DNA from: Piscirickettsiaceae bacterium | GTDB taxonomy: Bacteria > Pseudomonadota > Gammaproteobacteria > Nitrosococcales > Methylophagaceae | Assembly (NCBI GenBank): GCA_024685975.1 | Contig: JAIBDZ010000004.1 | Span: forward strand, 54,052-118,051 | DNA length: 64,000 nucleotides | Reading direction: 5' to 3' | Shown: positions 57,621 through 64,000 of the stretch, one piece after another | How the letters are laid out: each line of letters begins with the position of its first letter | How positions within the stretch are numbered: position 1 is the first letter of the stretch | Notes under the pieces: generated by a model | Seen by the model: only the letters and a program-made list of their open reading frames with translations | What the model was told of the DNA's origin: nothing | Databases searched by the model: none | Translations under genes and position numbers: made by a program

Positions 57621-59516
57621 GTGGCCTTATTGTCATTAAAACAAATCACTGTCAGTTATGGCGGTCCTAATTTATTAAATAAAGTCGATTTTCAACTCGA
57701 TCGCGGCGAGCGCGTGTGTTTGGTTGGACGAAATGGCGCGGGTAAGTCGACGTTAATGAAGTTAATTGCCGGTGAGCTCAATGCCGATAGCGGCGAAATT
57801 ATCGGACAAGATCTGAAAATTGCCCGTTTAGAACAAGAGGTACCTGCTGGAACAGAAGGCTCTATTTTTGATGTGGTGGCCAAAGGGTTAGGGGATGTCG
57901 CACCATTATTGATTGAGTATCATCAGGTGTTGCATGAGCTTGAAACAGATAGTTCTGAAGCGGTATTAAATAAATTAGAAAAAGCCCAACACAAACTCGA
58001 AGCAGTCGACGGTTGGTCTGTTGAACAGCGTGTCGAAGCGGTGATTTCTCGCTTGTCTTTAAATGCTGATATGCAGTTTTCAGCCTTATCAGGCGGAATG
58101 AAACGGCGGGTTTTATTGGCTAAAGCATTGGTGACAGAACCAGACATTTTATTATTAGATGAGCCGACTAACCATTTAGATATCAGCTCTATCACCTGGC
58201 TTGAAGAATTTTTGAAAAGCTATGGTGGCACCTTATTATTCATCACGCATGATAGAACGTTTTTGCAGTCTCTCGCGACACGGATTGTGCAATTAGATCG
58301 AGGCAATTTAGTCAGTTTCCCTGGTGATTATGATAATTATCTCAAACGCCGTGAAGCGTTATTAGCGGAAGAAGAGCAACAAAACGCCTTATTTGATAAA
58401 AAACTGGCCCAAGAAGAAGTCTGGATACGACAAGGAATTAAAGCACGTAGAACACGTAATGAAGGCCGAGTTCGTGCCTTGCAACAACTCCGCCGAGAAC
58501 GTAGCCAACGCCGTGAACAACAAGGTAATGTCAAAATGGCCTTACAAGAAGCAGAACGCAGCGGAAAATTAGTCTTAGAAGCGGAAGGCATCAGCCAGAG
58601 TTTTGACGGTAGAACCTTGTTTCATGATTTCACAACGCTGATTCAGCGTGGTGATCGTATCGGCATTATTGGTCCTAACGGTTGCGGAAAAAGTACTCTG
58701 TTATCGATTTTATTGGGGCGCACTCAACCTGAAGCGGGAGAGGTGAGAATTGGGACTAATTTAGAAGTTGCCTATTTTGACCAATTACGAGGTCAATTAG
58801 ATGAAGAAAGCAGCGTTGTTGATAACGTAGGGCAAGGCAGTGATCATGTTGATATCAATGGTGCTCGCAAGCATATCATTGGGTATTTGCAAGATTTCTT
58901 ATTTACGCCTGATCGTGCTAGAACACCTGTTAAAGCATTATCGGGTGGTGAACGTAACCGCTTATTATTAGCAAAATTATTTACTCAGCCGGCTAATTTA
59001 TTGGTGATGGATGAACCTACTAATGATCTAGATGCTGAAACACTCGATTTACTTGAAGATGTGTTATTGAATTATCAAGGCACATTGTTATTGGTCAGTC
59101 ATGATAGAAGTTTTATTAATAACGTTGTCACAACTTCGATTGTTTTTGATGATGATGGTGAGCTACGAGAATATGTCGGTGGCTATGATGATTGGGTGAA
59201 CCAAAGACAACAAGATAAAGCATTAGCCAATCAATCAGTCGCAAAAAAAACGACGCCGAAGACCGCTACAGCGACAAAGAAAAAATCGACCTTAACCTAT
59301 CAAGAGCAGCTAGATTTAGCCGCTTTGCCAAAAGAAATTGAAGCATTAGAGCAAAAACAAGCTGAACTCCATGATGAAATTAGCCAAGCTGATTTTTATC
59401 TACAAGAGGCTGAGGTAGTAACACGCACACAAGATGCTTTGGCAGAGCTTGATGAACAATTAACACAAGCCTATCAGCGCTGGGAAACTTTAGAAGAGAA
59501 ACAAGGCGATGGTTAA
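57621..59516 (+). CDS. uup: ABC-F ATPase Uup
   Basis: This 631-residue protein starts with GTG. Two cassettes carry GRNGAGKST near residue 36 and GPNGCGKST near 350, with LSGGMKRR and LSGGERNR signatures. The C-terminal part (from about 555) is a coiled coil that in E. coli Uup binds DNA. Uup has roles in ribosome function and in suppressing precise transposon excision. Its stop overlaps the next gene by one base. Confidence 0.93.
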   Translation: MALLSLKQITVSYGGPNLLNKVDFQLDRGERVCLVGRNGAGKSTLMKLIAGELNADSGEIIGQDLKIARLEQEVPAGTEGSIFDVVAKGLGDVAPLLIEYHQVLHELETDSSEAVLNKLEKAQHKLEAVDGWSVEQRVEAVISRLSLNADMQFSALSGGMKRRVLLAKALVTEPDILLLDEPTNHLDISSITWLEEFLKSYGGTLLFITHDRTFLQSLATRIVQLDRGNLVSFPGDYDNYLKRREALLAEEEQQNALFDKKLAQEEVWIRQGIKARRTRNEGRVRALQQLRRERSQRREQQGNVKMALQEAERSGKLVLEAEGISQSFDGRTLFHDFTTLIQRGDRIGIIGPNGCGKSTLLSILLGRTQPEAGEVRIGTNLEVAYFDQLRGQLDEESSVVDNVGQGSDHVDINGARKHIIGYLQDFLFTPDRARTPVKALSGGERNRLLLAKLFTQPANLLVMDEPTNDLDAETLDLLEDVLLNYQGTLLLVSHDRSFINNVVTTSIVFDDDGELREYVGGYDDWVNQRQQDKALANQSVAKKTTPKTATATKKKSTLTYQEQLDLAALPKEIEALEQKQAELHDEISQADFYLQEAEVVTRTQDALAELDEQLTQAYQRWETLEEKQGDG

Positions 59517-60286
59517 TGAGCGAAGCCGAGTTACTACATCAAGTTAAAGAAAGTAATCACACCATCACAGTGTGGGAGCAAGAAAATCTTCGTTGGATAG
59601 AGTTTGGCGACGGGCTGATACAAAGCGCGATGGATTTAGACAGGCCTGATTATTTGCCTGAAGCTTTTAGTCGGGCGATGTTAGCTGGAACGATGTTCCA
59701 ATCTAATATGCCAAAAAAAGTATTATTAGCAGGTACAGGCGGTGGGGCGACAGCACGTTACTTGGCAAATCGTTTTCCTGATATTGAAGGTGATGCCGTC
59801 GAATTATCGGCAACAGTAATAAACCTTGCCAAACGTTATTTTGATTTTCCACAGCATCATTGGACGATTCATCACGCCGATATTCGTGATTATCTTCAAC
59901 AATGTGAACAACGTTATGACATCATCGTTTTTGATATCGCCGATGGGCAAAGTGTTCCTATCTGGTTACAAGATCCAGATTTTTTGGCTGATTGTCGTCG
60001 ATGTTTATCCTCTCAAGGCCACATTAGTATTAACTTGATCGCCGAAACGGGAGAGCATTTTAAGGCTAATCTTGCTGCTATTAGACAAGCTTTTGATCAA
60101 CAAACAGTGTGTTTGTCTTTGCAAGAACATCGAAATATTATTTTATTTGGTTTTAATCACCAAAATGTCATCACAGCATTTGATGAGGACGATTTGCTGA
60201 CGCTGCAGCGTCGCTGGCAAATTGAGTTTAAGACGTTTTATCAACAAATGCAGCAAGATAACCCTAAGAATAGCGGTTTTCTATAA
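59516..60286 (+). CDS. Spermidine synthase-like protein
   Basis: This 256-residue protein has a Rossmann fold resembling polyamine aminopropyltransferases: VLLAGTGGGATARYLA for motif I, DAVELSATVINLAKRYF for the acidic loop and YDIIVFDIADGQ. The N-terminal domain is short. The diagnostic D-x-F/Y motif of SpeE is altered to FDIADGQSVP, so it may be a methyltransferase-like relative rather than a true spermidine synthase. It overlaps uup by one base and is probably the third gene of that operon. Confidence 0.82.
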   Translation: MSEAELLHQVKESNHTITVWEQENLRWIEFGDGLIQSAMDLDRPDYLPEAFSRAMLAGTMFQSNMPKKVLLAGTGGGATARYLANRFPDIEGDAVELSATVINLAKRYFDFPQHHWTIHHADIRDYLQQCEQRYDIIVFDIADGQSVPIWLQDPDFLADCRRCLSSQGHISINLIAETGEHFKANLAAIRQAFDQQTVCLSLQEHRNIILFGFNHQNVITAFDEDDLLTLQRRWQIEFKTFYQQMQQDNPKNSGFL

Positions 60287-60334
60287 CGGGTATTCCTGTG
60301 TAACATACACTGATATATCAATTGAGGCCCCATC

Positions 60335-61684
60335 ATGGATAGTGTATTAACGACAGTAACCGACTGGTTTAAAGTGCTTAATGGCATTGTGTGGGGGCCA
60401 GCAATGTTGGCACTGATTTTAGGTACGGGCTTATTTTTGATGATTGGCTTGCGTTTTATGCCTGTTTTGAAGCTCGGATATGGCGCCAAAATGTTATGGC
60501 GAGGTCGGGATGACAGTGAACAACAAGGTGATATTTCTGCATTTAATGCATTAATGACGTCATTGTCGGCGACGATAGGGACAGGGAATATTGCCGGTGT
60601 GGCCACAGCCATTTTTTTAGGCGGCCCTGGTGCGTTGTTTTGGATGTGGGTGACAGCCTTAGTAGGGATGGCGACCAAATATGCTGAAGCCGTATTAGCT
60701 GTTCATTACCGAGAAGTGGATGCTAATGGCAATAAAATTGGCGGCCCCATGTACTATATAAAAAATGGTCTTGGTCCAAAATTTACTTGGCTTGCGACAA
60801 GCTTTGCCCTATTTGGTGCATTAGCAGGTTTTGGGATCGGTAATACTGTTCAAGCTAACTCTGTTGCCGATGCATTAGCATCAAAATTTGCCATAGATAA
60901 CCAAATGACTGGTTGGGTGATGGCGGTATTGGTGGCATTAGTATTATTAGGCGGTATTAAACGGATAGCTTTAGTTGCCGGTAAATTAGTGCCTGTGATG
61001 GCGATAAGTTATGTGATTGCGGCGGTCACGATTTTGATCATGCAAGCTGATCATGTGCCAATGGCATTTAACCTGATTATGCATTATGCCTTTACACCAG
61101 CTGCTGCGACAGGCGGTTTTGCTGGCGCAGCTGTTTGGGCGGCAATTCGTTTTGGTGTCGCAAGGGGCATATTTTCAAATGAGGCTGGCTTAGGTAGTGC
61201 GCCTATTGCACATGCTTCTGCGAAAACGAATAACCCAGTACGCCAAGGCACGATCGCGATGATGGGAACATTTATTGATACGCTGATTATTTGTACCCTG
61301 ACAGGGCTAGTGATTATTGTGACGGGGGTATGGACCAGTGGTGAGAATGGGGCCAGTTTATCGGCATTAGCATTCGAATCTGCTATGCCTGGCGTAGGGG
61401 GCTATGTGGTGACATTAGGGTTAAGTGTTTTCGCCTTCACAACATTATTAGGTTGGAGTGTGTATAGCGAAAAATGTGTCACGTATTTATTTGGTGTGAA
61501 AGCGGTTTTGCCTTTTAGGCTGATTTGGATTATCGCGATTCCTTATGGTGCGACCAGAGATTTAGAGTTTATTTGGTTGGTGGCGGATACGTTAAATGCA
61601 TTAATGGCTTTGCCGAACTTAGTCGCTTTATTGTTATTAAGCCCAGTAGTATTTGGTTTGACGCGCTCTTTCTTTCATAAATGA
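60335..61684 (+). CDS. Sodium:alanine symporter (AgcS family)
   Basis: This 449-residue polytopic membrane protein is of the AGCS family. It has GTGNIAGVATAIFLGGPGA and FWMWVTALVGMATKYAEA (both family landmarks), GGPMYYIKNGLG, and FSNEAGLGSAPIAHASAKT, which lines the substrate site. It couples sodium entry to uptake of alanine or glycine. It starts 49 bases after the preceding gene. Confidence 0.95.
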   Translation: MDSVLTTVTDWFKVLNGIVWGPAMLALILGTGLFLMIGLRFMPVLKLGYGAKMLWRGRDDSEQQGDISAFNALMTSLSATIGTGNIAGVATAIFLGGPGALFWMWVTALVGMATKYAEAVLAVHYREVDANGNKIGGPMYYIKNGLGPKFTWLATSFALFGALAGFGIGNTVQANSVADALASKFAIDNQMTGWVMAVLVALVLLGGIKRIALVAGKLVPVMAISYVIAAVTILIMQADHVPMAFNLIMHYAFTPAAATGGFAGAAVWAAIRFGVARGIFSNEAGLGSAPIAHASAKTNNPVRQGTIAMMGTFIDTLIICTLTGLVIIVTGVWTSGENGASLSALAFESAMPGVGGYVVTLGLSVFAFTTLLGWSVYSEKCVTYLFGVKAVLPFRLIWIIAIPYGATRDLEFIWLVADTLNALMALPNLVALLLLSPVVFGLTRSFFHK

Positions 61685-61688
61685 AAAG

Positions 61689-61707
61689 AGGGCTAAAGAT
61701 AAGCCCT
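61689..61707. terminator. Short hairpin between convergent genes
   Basis: AGGGCT (61689-61694) and AGCCCT (61702-61707) form a six-pair stem with a seven-base loop five bases after agcS. A-rich sequence lies before it and TTAAAAT after. Plausible bidirectional terminator but weak. Confidence 0.4.
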
Positions 61708-61720
61708 TAAAATGGTCATA

Positions 61721-62503
61721 TTACTCATCTAATAATGGGTTGCGATTATCTTCACGGATACGCGGCATAATCCACATCTCATACATCGATACAACCCACA
61801 TAAAGGCAAAGGATAATGCCATCGAGCCACCACCAATAATGACAAGCCAAGCGAAGTGCGGGTTGAGTTTGGTGAGCCACCAAGACGCGATATCGATGAT
61901 TAAAAAGATATAAGGCATGACGATAACAATGGCTTTTAATCCTTTAGGCACGCCAGTTGCCAAACTAAAAATCAGTCCGACAAACATAAAAATAAAGGCA
62001 ATACCAAATAAATGGATATGTGAAACTCGAGCTAAAGATGAGAAGCTTGCACCAGTATCAGTTTCTGCCACGTGAGAAATGTTGTTAAATTGAGTGAAGT
62101 CGGGCAAAGGCATACCTGATGTTTTGCTGTGACAAACGATGCATCGGTTATCAACAATTTGGCGGATCCCTTGGCTATGAAACTGTTTTTCATTTGCGCC
62201 TTTTCGAACCCAGTTAATAATCTTGAGACGTTCTTCTTCAGGCGCCATCGCTTTCATTGAGCCATTGAGCTTTGATTCAATGACTGAACCTGAACGTTTA
62301 CCATAGTAACTGTAGACAATATCATCGGTCGATAGACCTAATTTACCATCGGCCATGCCATGGGTAAATTGAATTTGGACTAAGGCCATCATATAGCCAA
62401 TAGCGACAACGACTAAATAACCTGTGAACAGCGATTTTAATGCTGTACTTTGATTAGACAGATTGATATTACGGGATCTTGTCATGGTGACGCGTTCTCT
62501 CAT
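61721..62503 (-). CDS. Membrane-bound monohaem c-type protein
   Basis: This 260-residue protein may start at 62503 or at ATG 62485. One N-terminal membrane helix is followed by a periplasmic part with the haem c motif CIVCH (residues about 122-126) and then four C-terminal helices. Histidines at the membrane entry (RVSHIHLFGIAF) could bind a haem b or quinone. I recognise this architecture as a recurrent uncharacterised proteobacterial family but know no function. The DUF4197 gene ends 13 bases upstream, so they are one transcript. Confidence 0.75.
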   Translation of the reverse strand: MRERVTMTRSRNINLSNQSTALKSLFTGYLVVVAIGYMMALVQIQFTHGMADGKLGLSTDDIVYSYYGKRSGSVIESKLNGSMKAMAPEEERLKIINWVRKGANEKQFHSQGIRQIVDNRCIVCHSKTSGMPLPDFTQFNNISHVAETDTGASFSSLARVSHIHLFGIAFIFMFVGLIFSLATGVPKGLKAIVIVMPYIFLIIDIASWWLTKLNPHFAWLVIIGGGSMALSFAFMWVVSMYEMWIMPRIREDNRNPLLDE

Positions 62504-62515
62504 TGATAAAGAATA

Positions 62516-63286
62516 TTATTGGCCAAATACTTGTTTCAGTAACTCCGTCGTTCTGGCAGCAGGATTGGCACGAATTTTTTGCTCTTCAACAGCAATGACA
62601 GCAAATAAACCATCGAGAGCTTGCTGGGTTACATAGTCAGTTAAATCGACGTTGATTTGTTCGCCGACTATCGGCACAGCAGCAACTTGTTCCGTTAGTT
62701 GATTGTAATAACGGGTTGAGCCAACTTGTTGGAGTGATGAGTCAATTGTAGGCTCAAATAATTCTGCTAATTGTGAGCTAGTATGTGTTTTGAAATAGCT
62801 TGTTGCGGCATCATCTGGGCCATTGAGAATAGCGGAGGCATCTTCAATAGACATATTGCGAATAGCATTCGCCATAATCTCGGCCGCTTGTGGCGCGGCT
62901 TTCTCTGCTGCTTGATTAATACTTTGTTCAAATTGTTCAACTTGGCTTGATAACCCTATTTTTTTCATCAAACCGCTCACTTTTTCTAATTGTGGCGGCA
63001 AAGGGATACGGATAAGGTCATTGGCTAAATACCCATTACTTTGGCCAACTTGTGATATGGCTTGGCGTGTGCCGACGTCAAGGGCTTCTTTTAGGCCAGC
63101 AATTAATGTATTGCTATCTAATGCACTGCTGGCAGTAGTATTTGTTGCAGGTTCAGTTAATAACTCACCACCGATGCTTTTAGCCTTGTCCCAGAGTGAG
63201 CCCCATTCAGCTGGGTAAACTGACTGGCTGTGGCTGCTTAGTACTAACAATAAGGTTATGCTTTGTAATAGAGGTTTGCTTAACAT
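62516..63286 (-). CDS. DUF4197 exported protein
   Basis: This 256-residue protein has a signal peptide ending near SVYPAE. The mature sequence is mostly helical: AGLKEALDVGTRQAISQVGQ at the start, GPDDAATSYFKTHTSSQL in the middle and DYVTQQALDGLFAVIAVEE with a C-terminal RTTELLKQVFGQ. This matches DUF4197, common in bacteria and of unknown function, likely periplasmic. It is the first gene of the pair with the haem protein. Confidence 0.87.
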   Translation of the reverse strand: MLSKPLLQSITLLLVLSSHSQSVYPAEWGSLWDKAKSIGGELLTEPATNTTASSALDSNTLIAGLKEALDVGTRQAISQVGQSNGYLANDLIRIPLPPQLEKVSGLMKKIGLSSQVEQFEQSINQAAEKAAPQAAEIMANAIRNMSIEDASAILNGPDDAATSYFKTHTSSQLAELFEPTIDSSLQQVGSTRYYNQLTEQVAAVPIVGEQINVDLTDYVTQQALDGLFAVIAVEEQKIRANPAARTTELLKQVFGQ

Positions 63287-63350
63287 ATTGCATCCTTTAA
63301 GACTAAATTATTCATATCATAAGCCTTAATGATGACAAGATACAGTGTGT

Positions 63351-63370
63351 AATAAGTATTATTACTTATT
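63351..63370. repeat. 8-bp perfect inverted repeat upstream of DUF4197
   Basis: AATAAGTA and TACTTATT flank TTAT. It is 65 bases upstream of the DUF4197 start. It could be an operator or a weak AT hairpin. Confidence 0.35.
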
Positions 63371-63535
63371 TTTAGGTTGAGAATCCTAACTGGCTGATTA
63401 TATGGATAATCTTTTTTAGGATAAATGGTCGAGAACGATGAAATGATTGTTTAAGGTCGCGATCTGAATAGTGAGTTTGCGACGTTTGCAGGAATATGGC
63501 TTGAATTTGCTTGAGGAATAAAGTGATAGGCAATA

Positions 63536-63564
63536 AAAAAGCCGGTTATAAAAACCGGCTTTTT
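63536..63564 (-). terminator. Strong bidirectional intrinsic terminator after cold-shock gene
   Basis: AAAAAGCCGGTT pairs with AACCGGCTTTTT around a five-base ATAAA loop. The GC-rich core with A and T tracts on either side terminates in both directions and lies 26 bases after the cold-shock stop. Confidence 0.88.
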
Positions 63565-63589
63565 GTTGTGCAAAGAATTCTTGGTCTTC

Positions 63590-63799
63590 TTAACCTGGAA
63601 CGACGTTCTCAGCTTGTGGACCTTTTTGGCCTTGCGCTACTTCCATCGTAACGGGTTGACCTTCTTTTAATGATTTAAAACCATCAGCTTGAATCGCGCT
63701 GTGGTGGACGAATACGTCAGGGCCACCAGATTGCTCAATGAATCCAAATCCTTTCTCATCACTGAACCATTTGACGGTTCCTGAAACTTGTTCTGCCAT
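63590..63799 (-). CDS. Cold-shock-domain protein (CspA family)
   Basis: This 69-residue OB-fold RNA chaperone has the RNP1 motif KGFGFI and the RNP2 motif [22 protein letters not shown] and the [10 protein letters not shown] segment are standard. It melts RNA secondary structure. Only 30 bases separate it from the upstream yggX stop, so there is no room for the long cold-inducible CspA leader unless the promoter is inside yggX. This member may be constitutive or co-transcribed with yggX. Confidence 0.95.
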   Translation of the reverse strand: MAEQVSGTVKWFSDEKGFGFIEQSGGPDVFVHHSAIQADGFKSLKEGQPVTMEVAQGQKGPQAENVVPG

Positions 63800-63829
63800 G
63801 TTAACCTCTGTACTTAAAAATATAAAAAA

Positions 63830-64000
63830 TTATTCAGCAACATAATCTGCGGGTGGTGCTGAGCCCTCACCAAAAAAGAATTTTTTGAGTTCTTCTTTGA
63901 GGAATTGCTGTGATTTAGTGTCGGCTAACGATAATCGATATTCATTGATTAACATGGTTTGCTGTCCTAACCACATTTGCCAAGCTTCTTTAGAAACAGA
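63830..64000 (-). CDS. yggX: Fe(2+)-trafficking protein YggX, 3' part only
   Basis: This frame is open to the window edge and ends at the stop 63830-63832. The 56 visible residues include [20 protein letters not shown] and end [12 protein letters not shown], matching the C-terminal two thirds of YggX, a small protein that protects iron-sulfur clusters against oxidative damage. The start is beyond base 64000. It usually lies next to mutY, which would be expected outside the window. Confidence 0.9.
   Translation of the reverse strand, partial: SVSKEAWQMWLGQQTMLINEYRLSLADTKSQQFLKEELKKFFFGEGSAPPADYVAE

Larger units (their letters stand above)
63287..63589. other. Intergenic region between DUF4197 and cold-shock genes
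   Basis: No convincing gene lies in these 303 bases. They hold an 8-bp inverted repeat around a TTAT centre (63351-63370, AATAAGTA/TACTTATT), AT-rich sequence that probably carries the leftward DUF4197 promoter, and the strong terminator at 63536-63564. Confidence 0.6.

Noticed and set aside
1..64000. tRNA, rRNA, CRISPR, insertion sequence, integrase or phage genes
   Set aside because: No repeat-spacer arrays, no transposase motifs, and no cloverleaf-like sequence was recognised in the gaps when read by eye.

Overview
The window is an ordinary chromosomal stretch from a low-to-mid GC gammaproteobacterium. Gene order (mraY-murD-ftsW-murG-murC-murB-ddl-ftsQ-ftsA-ftsZ-lpxC, then dciA, an M23 peptidase, secA, argJ), protein style and base composition suggest a Thiotrichales or Methylophaga-like methylotroph. 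That placement is inference, because no rRNA or other phylogenetic marker was compared. I found no tRNA, rRNA, CRISPR array, insertion sequence, phage gene or integrase.

Bases 1-12057 hold the 3' part of the division and cell wall (dcw) cluster. The genes are all on the + strand and are joined by ATGA or TAATG overlaps, so peptidoglycan precursor enzymes, FtsW/Q/A/Z and the first committed lipid A enzyme (LpxC) are coupled. dciA (helicase loading) opposes lpxC. An M23 peptidase, secA, argJ and a DUF3549 gene follow. A minus-strand operon (SpmA/SpmB fusion, 2OG-Fe(II) oxygenase, peptide deformylase) then faces them.

Bases 21-38 kb are an accessory zone of small, often exported or poorly characterised genes. 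They include a PEP-CTERM beta-solenoid protein, a stand-alone SEC-C zinc-motif protein, a MerR regulator facing a deleted DUF2938 pseudogene, a SpoIIAA-like protein, an excalibur protein, DUF1971 and Blc lipocalin. A YHYH lipoprotein carrying two frameshifts is followed by a small His-rich partner and a DUF4437 bicupin. A VOC protein, YjbR, DUF2721, a methyltransferase, DUF2254, NlpC/P60, a cytochrome c'-like protein, peroxiredoxin, SnoaL, SugE/Gdx, DUF2628, an NAD(P)-binding protein, an LprI-like protein, cytochrome b561 and a DUF2391-like protein complete the zone.

Bases 38-64 kb contain a large ammonium-transporter-PAS-GGDEF-EAL fusion, DUF2970, a DEAD-box helicase, ASCH and SYLF proteins, YbiT, GIY-YIG, MsrB, a chemotaxis receptor next to a SCO protein, a MATE exporter and a DUF900 hydrolase. 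Then come Ung, PEP carboxylase (fitting a methylotroph or heterotroph needing anaplerosis), tandem ABC-F proteins YheS and Uup with a spermidine-synthase-like protein, an AgcS symporter, a membrane haem protein, DUF4197, a cold-shock protein and the 3' end of yggX.

The most informative observations are the Amt/c-di-GMP fusion with intact signature motifs, the DUF2938 pseudogene that apparently arose by deletion between short direct repeats while its MerR-type 19-bp-spacer promoter stayed intact, and the doubly frameshifted YHYH gene.
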